Shown: positions 16,261 through 24,545 of the stretch, piece by piece
Layout of the letters: every line of letters starts with the position of its first letter
Numbering within the stretch: the stretch's first letter is position 1
Source: an uncultured Anaerotruncus sp.
Lineage (GTDB): Bacteria > Bacillota > Clostridia > Oscillospirales > Ruminococcaceae
Assembly (NCBI RefSeq): GCF_902490045.1
Contig: NZ_CABUCJ010000002.1
Span: 1-56,602, forward strand
Direction: 5' to 3'
DNA length: 56,602 nucleotides
Notes under the pieces: generated by a model
Seen by the model: the letters and a program-made list of their open reading frames with translations, nothing else
Told to the model about the DNA's origin: nothing
Database searches by the model: none
Made by a program: the position numbers and the translations under genes

Positions 16261-17544
16261 TCAGAAGCAGCCGGGGCCGGGGTAGCGGGCGGCGGCGCCC
16301 AGCTCCTCCTCGATGCGCAGCAGGCGGTTGTATTTCGCCACGCGTTCGGAACGGCTGGGCGCGCCCGTCTTGATCTGGCCCGCGTTCAGCGCGACCGCGA
16401 GGTCGGCGATCGTGGTGTCCTCCGTCTCGCCCGAGCGGTGGGAGACGATCGCGGTGTAGCCGGCCCGCCCGGCCAGCTTGATGGCGTCGATCGTCTCGGT
16501 GAGGGAGCCGATCTGGTTGAGCTTGATGAGGATCGAGTTGGCGCAGCGGTGGTCGATCCCCTTTTGGAGGCGCTCGGTGTTGGTGACGAAGAAGTCGTCC
16601 CCCACCAGCTGCACCCGGTCTCCCAGTTCGGCGGTGAGCTTCCGCCAGCCCTCCCAGTCCTCCTCGTCGAGCGCGTCCTCGATCGAGCGGATGGGATATT
16701 TCTCAACGAGGGACTTCCAGTGGGCGATCAGCTCGTCGGTGGTGAACCGCTTTTTGCTCTTGGGGAGGAAGTAGCCGTTTTCGTCCTTCCACTCGCTCGA
16801 CGCGGCGTCCATGGCGAGGACGAAGTCGCCGCCCGGGCGGTACCCGGCCTCTTCAATCGCGCGGAGCAGGTAGCGGATCGCCTCCTCGTCGCTCTCGAGG
16901 TTGGGGGCGTAGCCGCCCTCGTCTCCCACCGCGGTGGAGTGGCCCTCCGCCTTCAGGATGGCGGCGAGCTTGTGGAAGACCTCGGTGCACCAGCGCAGCC
17001 CCTCCCGGAAATCCGGCGCGCCGACCGGCATGATCATGAACTCCTGCACGTCGATGCTGTTGGCCGCGTGGGCGCCGCCGTTCAGGATGTTCATCATCGG
17101 GACAGGAAGCGTGTCGGCGGCGACGCCGCCCAAAAACCGGTAGAGCGGCAGCCCGAGGCTGTTGGCGGCGGCGTGCGCGCAGGCCAGCGAAACGGCCAGG
17201 ACGGCGTTCGCGCCGAGGCGGGATTTCTCCCTGGTGCCGTCGAGCGCCAGCATGGCCGCGTCGATTTCGGCGGTGCGGGCGGCGTCCATGCCGATGAGCG
17301 CCGCGCGGATTTCGGTGTTGATGCTGCCGACGGCCTTTTGCACGCCCTTGCCGCCGAAGCGGGAAGCGTCCCCGTCGCGCAGCTCAAGCGCCTCGAACTG
17401 CCCGGTGGAGGCGCCGCTGGGGACCGCGGCGGCGCCCGCGCTGCCGTCCTCCAGCGTCACGACCGCCTCCACGGTGGGGTTTCCGCGCGAGTCGATGATC
17501 TCCCGCCCGTGAATATCGCAGATGATCGAACCGATGGTTTTCAT
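16261..17544 (-). CDS. eno: Enolase
   Basis: 427 residues, normal for bacterial enolase. It converts 2-phosphoglycerate to phosphoenolpyruvate in glycolysis. It opens with the classic phrase REIIDSRGNPTVEA and contains PSGASTGQFEALELRDGD, SIEDALDEEDWEGW, the metal and active-site segment LVGDDFFVTN, and SHRSGETEDTTIADLAVAL. ATG 17544 is chosen because AGGAG lies about 8 bases upstream and the family N-terminus begins there. It is monocistronic, driven by a consensus promoter, and not associated with other glycolytic genes here. Confidence 0.97.
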   Translation of the reverse strand: MKTIGSIICDIHGREIIDSRGNPTVEAVVTLEDGSAGAAAVPSGASTGQFEALELRDGDASRFGGKGVQKAVGSINTEIRAALIGMDAARTAEIDAAMLALDGTREKSRLGANAVLAVSLACAHAAANSLGLPLYRFLGGVAADTLPVPMMNILNGGAHAANSIDVQEFMIMPVGAPDFREGLRWCTEVFHKLAAILKAEGHSTAVGDEGGYAPNLESDEEAIRYLLRAIEEAGYRPGGDFVLAMDAASSEWKDENGYFLPKSKKRFTTDELIAHWKSLVEKYPIRSIEDALDEEDWEGWRKLTAELGDRVQLVGDDFFVTNTERLQKGIDHRCANSILIKLNQIGSLTETIDAIKLAGRAGYTAIVSHRSGETEDTTIADLAVALNAGQIKTGAPSRSERVAKYNRLLRIEEELGAAARYPGPGCF

Positions 17545-17610
17545 AAGAAGACTCCTCTCACATTTCGGGTGCATGGTGAAAAAACAAGCGGCCGCGCTTT
17601 TTCTCACATC

Positions 17611-17667
17611 GTTAGCTCTCGCTAACTTTTCCGTCTAAATTATACTTCTTTGGTGGATAATTGTCAA
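17611..17667 (-). promoter_or_regulatory. Enolase promoter and leader hairpin
   Basis: Reading leftward, TTGACA (17667-17662), 17 bp, TATAAT (17644-17639), a perfect consensus. Just after the expected start of transcription is GTTAGC-GAGA-GCTAAC (17626-17611), a six-bp stem closed by a GNRA tetraloop, which may stabilise the mRNA or be an operator. Confidence 0.82.
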
Positions 17668-17790
17668 GCACGCGGACCCGCGGCCGAAAAGGCTTCCCGC
17701 GCCCCGTCCCCGCGCGCGGCCCGGCCGACCCCCAGATTGTTCCCGCTTCCCTGCCTGATTATTCCTTCCCCCGGGCGCGGGGACGGGACG

Positions 17791-17829
17791 AAAAAAACGG
17801 GGCGGGTTTCCGGTGGAAACCCGCCCCGC
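17791..17829 (-). terminator. Rho-independent terminator after RpiR-family gene
   Basis: On the minus strand CGGGGCGGGTTTCC pairs with GGAAACCCGCCCCG, followed by seven T, 9 bp past the stop codon. Confidence 0.9.
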
Positions 17830-17837
17830 GGCGTCTG

Positions 17838-18728
17838 TCAGACTTTTGCCTCGCTGTCCTCGTTCGACAGCTTCGTCATCTGCTCGATGACCTTCGCACC
17901 CTGCTTTTTCACTTCCTCGATGTCCTGTTCGTTGTTGTCGACGGTGCAGAGGTAGAGCGTCTCCAAAACCGTCTGCTCCGCAATGCGGCGGGAGATGATG
18001 TCCCCGGCGGTGGTGTCGTCGACCGTGCCGGTCAGCAGCGCGTAGGAGCAGTGCTTCAGCAGGGGGGATTTCGCCGCGGCCGTGACGCCGATGGTGATGG
18101 CGCCGCGTTCGCGGGCGATGCGCATGGCCTCCACGACCGACTTTGACCGGCCGGTGTGCGAAACCGCGAGCGCGACGTCGCCGAAACGCATCGAGGAGGC
18201 GCAGAACACCTGCATGTCCTGGTCGTTGAGCACCACGCAGGCCTTGCCGATCTTCATGAGCTTCAGGCTGATCAGCTGGCAGGGGATGATCGCGTCGCCG
18301 TTGCCGAACATGATGATGATGTTCGCCTTCCGCAGGGCGTACGCCGCCGGCTCATACTGGTCGGAGATCAGCGCGAGGGTGTTGAGCATCGTCTCGTTGT
18401 TCTTGTCGATCACCGAGCGCATCAGCTCCCGCGCGGAGACCTGCTCCACCGAGGAGGCGCCGTCCGGATTGTCCGGCTGCCGCTCGGCCATCCGGACGCT
18501 GTTGCGGAAATCCAGAAAGCCCTTGTAGCCCATGTGCTTGCACAGGCGGATGATCGTGGCGCTGCTCGCGTCGATTTCAGCGGAAATCGTGTTCAGATTC
18601 AGCGACCCGATGCGGTGCAGGTTTTCGATCAGATAGGTGGCTGCGGCCTTTTCACTTCGGGGAAGCGAGGGAAGGATCAACTGCAGCTTTGTTTTCAAGA
18701 TGCCGAAACTATCCATCTCTTGCGGCAT
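17838..18728 (-). CDS. RpiR/MurR-family transcriptional regulator
   Basis: 296 residues. An N-terminal RpiR helix-turn-helix (about 5-80, with LNTISAEIDASSATIIRLCKHMG) is followed by a SIS phosphosugar-binding domain (about 115-260, GDAIIPCQLISLKLMKIGK and VALAVSHTGRSKSVVEAM). It should sense a sugar phosphate and control the 13 catabolic and transport genes upstream on the same strand. Alternative starts are TTG 18734 and ATG 18716; ATG 18728 has the best spacing from GGGGGA. It has its own promoter. Confidence 0.9.
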   Translation of the reverse strand: MPQEMDSFGILKTKLQLILPSLPRSEKAAATYLIENLHRIGSLNLNTISAEIDASSATIIRLCKHMGYKGFLDFRNSVRMAERQPDNPDGASSVEQVSARELMRSVIDKNNETMLNTLALISDQYEPAAYALRKANIIIMFGNGDAIIPCQLISLKLMKIGKACVVLNDQDMQVFCASSMRFGDVALAVSHTGRSKSVVEAMRIARERGAITIGVTAAAKSPLLKHCSYALLTGTVDDTTAGDIISRRIAEQTVLETLYLCTVDNNEQDIEEVKKQGAKVIEQMTKLSNEDSEAKV

Positions 18729-18811
18729 TCCCAACCGGTCCCCCTTTCCCGCGGATCAGGCGCGGCGCACGGTTTTGCCCGCGCCTCAACCCGACAGGCA
18801 ATTCTACCATT

Positions 18812-18839
18812 ATTATACTTCTTTTTATAATACGGTCAA
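18812..18839 (-). promoter_or_regulatory. Promoter of RpiR-family gene
   Basis: Reading leftward, TTGACC (18839-18834), 16 bp, TATAAT (18817-18812), in an AT-rich patch between the RpiB-like and RpiR genes. Confidence 0.65.
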
Positions 18840-18914
18840 CAAAAAACTCACATTTCCGTCCCGGGAACCGCTCCGCGCCTTACAGGGCCTTTGCGGCACG
18901 CCGCGCGGGACGGG

Positions 18915-19355
18915 TCAATCGACGCCGTTTTCGTAGTCGCAGATGCGCCGCACCTTGGGCGCGGACCGGGACTGCGGGTCGAACTCCTCCCGGAGATAGG
19001 CCGCCACGAGGCATTTCGCCAACTCCACGCCGGTGACCTGCGCGCCCAGCGTGATGATGTTCGCGTGGTTGCTCAGCTCCGCGCGCTGCGCCTGGTAGAC
19101 GTTGTTCACCAGCGCCGCGTAGGCGCCCTTCACCTTGTTGGCGGCGATGCTCACGCCGATGCCGGTCCCGCAGATCAGCACCCCGCGGTCGCACTCCCCG
19201 GCCGCCACCGCCCTCGCCAGGCGGACGGCGGTGTTGGCGTAGATGGGGTCGTCCCCGCCGAAATCCACGCACTCGTGCCCCAGGCCCGTGATAAAGGCCT
19301 TCAATTCCTGCTTCATTTCAGCCGCGTTCGGGTCGCAGCCAATCGCGATTTTCAT
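18915..19355 (-). CDS. RpiB/LacAB-family sugar-phosphate isomerase
   Basis: 146 residues, normal for RpiB. The catalytic Cys lies in VLICGTGIGVSIAANK. At the N-terminus the usual Asp-His pair (needed to open furanose rings in RpiB) reads Asp8-Pro9-Asn10. Loss of that His fits an enzyme acting on an open-chain tetrulose phosphate, as in the erythrulose-4-phosphate isomerases related to RpiB. It follows the TIM-like gene by about 20 bp. I infer D-erythrulose-4-phosphate to D-erythrose-4-phosphate isomerisation, but a pentose or galactose-6-phosphate role cannot be excluded. Confidence 0.82.
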   Translation of the reverse strand: MKIAIGCDPNAAEMKQELKAFITGLGHECVDFGGDDPIYANTAVRLARAVAAGECDRGVLICGTGIGVSIAANKVKGAYAALVNNVYQAQRAELSNHANIITLGAQVTGVELAKCLVAAYLREEFDPQSRSAPKVRRICDYENGVD

Positions 19356-19374
19356 CCTGTCCTTCCTCTTCCTT

Positions 19375-20154
19375 TCAGGCGGCCTCCAGGACCGCGCACA
19401 TGATGGCCGCGAACCGCTCCGCGTCCCACGCGCTGCGGCCGATGAACAGGCCGTCGATCTCTTCGCAGCGGCTGAGCGCCACGGCGTTCTCCGGGTTGAC
19501 GCTTCCGCCGTAGAGCAGCGGGACGCGGCTTCCCGCCTCCCCGAAGAGCTCCTCCAGCGTCCCGCGCAGCATGCGGTGCTTTTCCCCCGCGTACCCCTCG
19601 TCCGCCGGAATCCCGTTCAGGCCGATGGCCCAGACCGGCTCGTAGGCGACCCACACCCGGTCCGCCTCCTCCGGTCGGACCCCATGGAGCCCGACCTTCA
19701 GCTGGATGCGCAGCACCTCGTCGCCGGTGCCGTACTGCCGGTCCTCCAGCTGTTCCCCCACACACAGAAGAACGCGAAAGCCGTGGTCCAGCGCGCAGCG
19801 GACCTTCTTTTCCTCCTCCGCGTCCGTCTCGCGGAAGGTGTGCCGCCGTTCGGAGTGCCCGGCCATCACCAGCCGCGCGCCCGCCTCCCGCAGCATGAGC
19901 GGGGAGATTTCTCCGGTGTACTGCCCGCGCTCCTCCCAGCCCATGTTCTGGGCGCCGAGCAGGATCCCCGAGCCCGCGCGGTCCAGCTCGGTCCGCGCCG
20001 GCCCAAGCGAGGTGTAGGAGGGGATCACGAAGCGCTCCGCGCGCTCCCGCGGGATGCCGCAGGTGAGCTCCTCGAGGCGGCGCAGGTAGTCCACCGTCTC
20101 CGCCGCGGTCTTGAACATTTTGGTGTTGGTGCCGAAGTAGAACCTGTCCTGCAT
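19375..20154 (-). CDS. Triosephosphate isomerase family protein (LerI-like)
   Basis: 259 residues, TIM barrel. The catalytic residues are kept: Lys in TNTKM, His in GHSERRHTF and Glu in VAYEPVWAIG, plus the phosphate loop LYGGSVNPEN. The mobile loop-6 hinge after the Glu differs from ordinary TPI (GLNGIPA instead of GTGKxA), and NWK is NTK. Such paralogues beside DhaK-type kinases include L-erythrulose-1-phosphate isomerases. ATG 20154 has AGGAG nine bases upstream. A second housekeeping TPI is expected elsewhere in the genome. Confidence 0.85.
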   Translation of the reverse strand: MQDRFYFGTNTKMFKTAAETVDYLRRLEELTCGIPRERAERFVIPSYTSLGPARTELDRAGSGILLGAQNMGWEERGQYTGEISPLMLREAGARLVMAGHSERRHTFRETDAEEEKKVRCALDHGFRVLLCVGEQLEDRQYGTGDEVLRIQLKVGLHGVRPEEADRVWVAYEPVWAIGLNGIPADEGYAGEKHRMLRGTLEELFGEAGSRVPLLYGGSVNPENAVALSRCEEIDGLFIGRSAWDAERFAAIMCAVLEAA

Positions 20155-20232
20155 GGGGACGACTCCTTTCAAAACGCGGCCGTATACGTCCTCCGCCCCG
20201 GCGGGAGGACGGGTCCCGCCGGGGCGGACGCG

Positions 20233-21678
20233 TCAGCGGTCGATGACCAGCCTGACGCCGTAGAAGCCACAGATATATTCCAGCTCCTTGGAAAAATCGC
20301 CGTAGACGATCGCGTAGTGGTGCCCGGTGGCGTTGCGCAGGAAGGAGTCCGGGTCCTCGAGCCTGATGCCGCAGCCCGGCCAGCGGGTGCCGCCCGCGAA
20401 GCTGTTGTTGGGGTCCTCCTCGTCGTTGTTCACACGCAGGCTGGTCTTGGCGACGGCCGCGTGGAAGCGCAGGGTGTCGTCGTTTCCGCCGAGGCGCAGC
20501 AGGGTGACGGTGCGGTCGCCCTCGAACTCGAATTCGATGCACGCGCCGCCCGAATCTCCGTTCAGGTAGGGCTTGGCGACCGCCTCGTCGGGGACGAGCG
20601 GCGGAATGGGCCACAGCCGGTAGCCCTGGCTGTTCGCCATGGACACGGGGCCGGAGCCGCAGTTGAAGAAGTTCATCACGCCGTTTTGCTCGTTGAGGCG
20701 GGAGATGTCCGCGAACATCACCGGGGCGTGGGCCAGCTTCTTGAGGATGTACATCGAGACGCCGGCGGGCACGTCCCCCTCGCAGGCCGCGATCGTGGAC
20801 TCCTCCTCGTTGAGCAGGGCGGTGGCCAAGCAGGCGCCGTAGCTGTAGCCGTAACACTTGTTCACCAGCTCGGGCATGCACTTGGTGGCGAACATGTCCA
20901 CGTCGTAGAGCTCCTGGAAGCGCTTATAGGCGAGATACAGGCGCATCTGGGAAAGGATGGCGTCCTCGTTGATCTTTTCGCCGTTCTCCAGCTTCCAGTT
21001 GACCCCGGCGCAGTTGTCGATGAACTGCCGCGCGAGCCGCTCGGCCTCCGCCTCGTCAATGTTTTCCAGCTCCTTGAAGATCTCGACGTGGTCGTATTGG
21101 GGGAAGTCGATGCCGAACACCTTTTTCCAGTTGAACTCGTTCACCTGCGTCTGGTACATCATCATGCACTTGCCGCCGATGAGCGCGATGTTCCTGCCCG
21201 CCATGTCGTTCTTGGTCCACGCGGCGCGCAGCGCCTTTTTGATGTCCGCGGCGCGCTGTGCGTCGTCGATTTTGCCGTACATGTAGACAAAGGGGAGCTT
21301 CATCTCCTCCATCACGTAGCGCAGCTGCACCGAAACGCCCAGGGAACCGTTGGCGATCTCGTCACAGAGCCCGTACATGACGCAGGGCTTGCCGCCCAGC
21401 GAGTTGACCGCGGTGGTCACCAGGGAGGTGTACATCCAGGAGCCGATGACGAAGAGGAACATGTCGCAGTTGGCCTTCTCCATCGCGGTGCAGGCCTTCA
21501 TGATCTCGTCCATGTCGAAGAGCGGCTCGTCGGGAATCATGATTTCGATCTCCGGGTCCGCGCCGAAGGTGCGCCGGGCGACCTCGATGTAGTTCCGGAT
21601 GTTCCCCTGGTACTGGTTTGTCTTTGCGATGGGCAGGATTCCCATCCTGGGCTTTGCGTTGCGGTTGAATTTACTCAT
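20233..21678 (-). CDS. L-fucose/L-arabinose isomerase family protein
   Basis: 481 residues. The overall pattern matches the FucI/AraA-like aldose-ketose isomerases: a Rossmann-like N-terminal part (about 10-170), then a C-terminal beta domain with conserved GGTRWPGCGIRLEDPDSFLRNATGHHYAIVYGD. These enzymes use a divalent metal to interconvert an aldose and a ketose in the cytoplasm. The start overlaps the stop of the FGGY kinase gene by 4 bp (ATGA), so isomerase and kinase are tightly coupled. The substrate may be a 6-deoxyhexose, pentose or branched sugar. Confidence 0.82.
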   Translation of the reverse strand: MSKFNRNAKPRMGILPIAKTNQYQGNIRNYIEVARRTFGADPEIEIMIPDEPLFDMDEIMKACTAMEKANCDMFLFVIGSWMYTSLVTTAVNSLGGKPCVMYGLCDEIANGSLGVSVQLRYVMEEMKLPFVYMYGKIDDAQRAADIKKALRAAWTKNDMAGRNIALIGGKCMMMYQTQVNEFNWKKVFGIDFPQYDHVEIFKELENIDEAEAERLARQFIDNCAGVNWKLENGEKINEDAILSQMRLYLAYKRFQELYDVDMFATKCMPELVNKCYGYSYGACLATALLNEEESTIAACEGDVPAGVSMYILKKLAHAPVMFADISRLNEQNGVMNFFNCGSGPVSMANSQGYRLWPIPPLVPDEAVAKPYLNGDSGGACIEFEFEGDRTVTLLRLGGNDDTLRFHAAVAKTSLRVNNDEEDPNNSFAGGTRWPGCGIRLEDPDSFLRNATGHHYAIVYGDFSKELEYICGFYGVRLVIDR

Positions 21679-23216
21679 ACGGTGCCTCCTGGAATTTTGA
21701 TGTGGTTAAATTCCTTCAATGAATCGTAGAGGTGCGTGTACTTCCGGTAGGCGGCTTCATAGGCCCCGGTCCACGCGGGATCCGGCCGGTAGACGCGGTC
21801 CACCTTCACGCAGGCGCGCACGGCCTGCTCGCAGGAGGAGTACGCCCCCATGCCGCACATGGCGAGCATCGCCGCGCCGAGGCAGGCGGCATCCTTTTCC
21901 CGCAGCGTGGAGACCGGGCGGTTCAGGATGTCCGCCTTGAGCTGCATCCACCGCGGCGACTTGGACGCGCCGCCCACCACCCGGATATCCTGGAAGCGAA
22001 AGCCCATATCCTCGTAGTAGAGCATGTTGATCTTGAACTCGTAGGTGAGCGAATCCATGATGGCCTTCACGACGTCGTGTCGGGTGCTGTCGATCGTGAG
22101 CCCCACGATCGCGCCCCGCGAATCGAGGTCGTTCCAGGGCGGCCCGCTGCCGATGAAATGCGGCAGCACCATCACATTGCTGGGGCCCTCGGGCGCGTGC
22201 GCGGTCATCACGTCGTAGACGTTCCGGCCGGTCCGCTGCGCCTCCTGCTCCTCGGCGAGGGAAAAATTGTTCTTGAACCATTTGAGCAGGAGCCCGCCCA
22301 CCTGGGAGGAGGACATGAGGAAATAGCTTCCGGGGATGGTGTAGGTGTAGCAGGAAATGCTCGCCGCGAGCGCCCGCTCGTCGGTGATCTTTTTCCTGGA
22401 CATCACGCCGATTCCCTCGATGGTGCCGTGTGAGTCCATGGCAATGCTCTCGTCGATGAGCCCGGCGCCCAGCGCGGCGCAGGTCTGGTCCTGCCCGCCC
22501 GCCACCAGCGCCACCGCCTCGGTAAGCCCCAGCTCCGCGGCGGCCTCCCGCGACAGATGCCCGACGACCCCGCCGGGCGCGGCGGTTTCACAGAGGAGGC
22601 TCCGGTCCAGCCCCGCCGCCCGCAGCAGCTCGTCCGACCAGCATTTTTTCTCGATGTCGAACGCCATGGTGCGGCCGGCCTGCGGGTGGTCGACCACCCC
22701 CTCCTCCGCGCCGAGGCGTTTCATGACGTACTCGGTGAAGGTGACGTATTTGTACGTCCGGGGGATCAGCTCCGGCTCGTGGCGGCGCATCCACAGGATC
22801 GTGGGCAGCGAGCCCATCGGGTGCGGCGGGAAGCCGGTGATGTCGTAGATCCGCTGCGCCGGGACCGCCCCGGTCAACATCTCCGTCTCCTCGGCGGCGC
22901 GGTAGTCCATGCCGAGGATCGCGTCCCGGAGGGGGCGGTAGTCCCCGTCCACCGGCATGACCTCCTCCCCCAGCACCGAGGTGCTGAGCGCGCGGACCTC
23001 CTCCGCCCGCATGCCCGCCGCCTTTGCCTGCGCGACCGATTCCTTCAGGACGCGCGTGACGGCCCGCCACATGACCGCGGGGCTCTGCTCCGCCCAGCCG
23101 GGGGCGCGGCAGATGATGTCAAATTCCTCGTAGCACCTGCCGAAGCAGGCGCCCGCCTCGTCGAATACGGCGGCCTTGCAGCCGGTCGTGCCGATATCCA
23201 AGCCGATATAATACAT
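21675..23216 (-). CDS. FGGY-family carbohydrate kinase (island copy 2)
   Basis: 513 residues. The ATP-loop DIGTTGCKAAVF lies at 6-17; C-terminal phrases include VVGGASKSPRWMQLKADILN and AACLGAAMLAM. It phosphorylates a ketose or polyol with ATP. The 3' end overlaps the isomerase start, and upstream lies a class II aldolase, so the trio isomerase-kinase-aldolase mirrors the fucose/fuculose logic. Moderately similar to, but clearly distinct from, the other two FGGY kinases in the window. Confidence 0.88.
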   Translation of the reverse strand: MYYIGLDIGTTGCKAAVFDEAGACFGRCYEEFDIICRAPGWAEQSPAVMWRAVTRVLKESVAQAKAAGMRAEEVRALSTSVLGEEVMPVDGDYRPLRDAILGMDYRAAEETEMLTGAVPAQRIYDITGFPPHPMGSLPTILWMRRHEPELIPRTYKYVTFTEYVMKRLGAEEGVVDHPQAGRTMAFDIEKKCWSDELLRAAGLDRSLLCETAAPGGVVGHLSREAAAELGLTEAVALVAGGQDQTCAALGAGLIDESIAMDSHGTIEGIGVMSRKKITDERALAASISCYTYTIPGSYFLMSSSQVGGLLLKWFKNNFSLAEEQEAQRTGRNVYDVMTAHAPEGPSNVMVLPHFIGSGPPWNDLDSRGAIVGLTIDSTRHDVVKAIMDSLTYEFKINMLYYEDMGFRFQDIRVVGGASKSPRWMQLKADILNRPVSTLREKDAACLGAAMLAMCGMGAYSSCEQAVRACVKVDRVYRPDPAWTGAYEAAYRKYTHLYDSLKEFNHIKIPGGTV

Positions 23217-23241
23217 GGTGTTCCCCCCAAAACGGCGGTCG

Positions 23242-23907
23242 TTATTTCTTTGCCAGGATCGCCCGCACGCCCTCGATTTCCCGCGGGGTCATCTGGTAGG
23301 CGCCGCCCAGCGCGTCAGTCACGAGGATCGCCTGCCCGACGGCCTCGAGGCACTCGAGCTTGTAGCAGGCGTCCATCACGTCCACCGAGGAGAGGCAGAG
23401 CACGCCGTGGCCCTTGAGGATCAGCGCGCGCACGTCCGGGTTCTTCTTGATGCACTTGTGCACCACCTGGGGAACCTCGATCGTCGTGGGCACCGCAAAA
23501 TCCGTGACCTCGATCCCGCCGATGTCCAGCATCGCCTCGGGCATGCAGAAGTCCTCGAAGGTGTAGTTGGACATGGCGAAGCCCGTCATGATGGGCGGGT
23601 GGCTGTGCACGATCGCGCGGATCTCCGGCATCGAGCGGTAGACCTCCAGATGCATCCGGATATCGGCGGCGGGCTTGAGGCCCTCCAGGAGGTTGCCCTC
23701 CATATCCACCAGGCTGATCTGCTCCTCGCTGATTTCGGATTTGCAGAAGCCCGAGGCGGTGAGCAGGATCCGGTCCTCCCCGATGCGCACGCTGTAGTTT
23801 CCGCCCTTTCCGACGAGGAGCCCCTTTTCGGCGAGGCGGGTGCCCACCTTGAGCATATCCTGCTTGGTCTGGCGCACGGCCTGCTGGTACATGAATTCTT
23901 CAAACAT
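23242..23907 (-). CDS. Class II aldolase/adducin family protein (FucA-like)
   Basis: 221 residues, the size of L-fuculose-1-phosphate aldolase. The zinc ligands are visible: His pair in IVHSHPPIMTGF and a third His in LKGHGVLCL; an acidic residue follows in CMPEAM. The enzyme would cleave a ketose 1-phosphate (or related ester) to dihydroxyacetone phosphate plus an aldehyde. ATG 23907 follows AGGGTG; GTG 23916 is an alternative start. It lies between the DhaL gene and the second FGGY kinase gene. Confidence 0.88.
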   Translation of the reverse strand: MFEEFMYQQAVRQTKQDMLKVGTRLAEKGLLVGKGGNYSVRIGEDRILLTASGFCKSEISEEQISLVDMEGNLLEGLKPAADIRMHLEVYRSMPEIRAIVHSHPPIMTGFAMSNYTFEDFCMPEAMLDIGGIEVTDFAVPTTIEVPQVVHKCIKKNPDVRALILKGHGVLCLSSVDVMDACYKLECLEAVGQAILVTDALGGAYQMTPREIEGVRAILAKK

Positions 23908-23919
23908 CGATATCACACC

Positions 23920-24534
23920 CTATTCCATATCTTTGATCGCTTCAAAAATCAGGGCCCCGACGACGGAGCCCCCGTCCAGGACGCCCAGGCTCTTTTCCCC
24001 GTAATAGGCGGCGCGGCCCCATACGGCCTTCATCTCCCGGGTTCCCTCGCTGCCGGCCCGCGCGGCCTGCGCGGCCTTTGCGAAAGCGGCCCGCGCGCCC
24101 TCCCCGGCATGGGCAGCCAGCGCCTCGACGCCGGGAGTCAGGGAGTCGAGGATGGTCTTTTCCCCCGGCTTGGAGCCGGCCTTGGCCATCACGTTTTCCA
24201 GCCCCGCGCGCATCGCTTCGGCGAGCCGCGCGGCGTCGCACGCCTCCATGCCCCGGAGGTTCCTCGCCATGCCCTTGAAAAAGAAGGCGAGGATGGTCCC
24301 CAGCGAGCTGGGCGCCGCCTCGTTGAAGTGGTCGCCGCACCGGTTGAGGCATTTTCCCAAATCCGTCTCCTGTGAATCGTGCAGGAAATCCGACACGGCG
24401 CGGAACCCGCCGCTCATCGAGATGCCGAGGTCGCCGTCGCCGTTCTGTTGGTCCAGGCTCACCAGGGCGTCCCTGTTTTCATCGATCCGCGCGGAGATCG
24501 CGTCGATCGCCCTGCAAAGGTCTTTCGTCGTCAT
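23920..24534 (-). CDS. dhaL: DhaL-type dihydroxyacetone kinase nucleotide-binding subunit
   Basis: 204 residues, the all-helical DAK2/DhaL domain. The Asp cluster that holds Mg-nucleotide reads NGDGDLGISMSGGF; the usual DHG is DLG. Later phrases GEKTILDSLTPGVEAL and GRAAYYGEKSLGVLDGG are typical. With DhaK it forms a kinase for dihydroxyacetone or other short ketoses such as erythrulose. No DhaM phosphocarrier is present here, so ATP is the more likely phosphate donor. ATG 24534 has GGAGGG five bases upstream. The start lies just outside the DhaK stop. Confidence 0.87.
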   Translation of the reverse strand: MTTKDLCRAIDAISARIDENRDALVSLDQQNGDGDLGISMSGGFRAVSDFLHDSQETDLGKCLNRCGDHFNEAAPSSLGTILAFFFKGMARNLRGMEACDAARLAEAMRAGLENVMAKAGSKPGEKTILDSLTPGVEALAAHAGEGARAAFAKAAQAARAGSEGTREMKAVWGRAAYYGEKSLGVLDGGSVVGALIFEAIKDME

Positions 24535-24545
24535 AACGCCCTCCA

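Noticed and set aside
18735..18914. Terminator after the RpiB-like gene
   Set aside because: CCGTCCC and GGGACGG can pair over about 60 bases with a T run ten bases later, but the loop is large and the structure uncertain.
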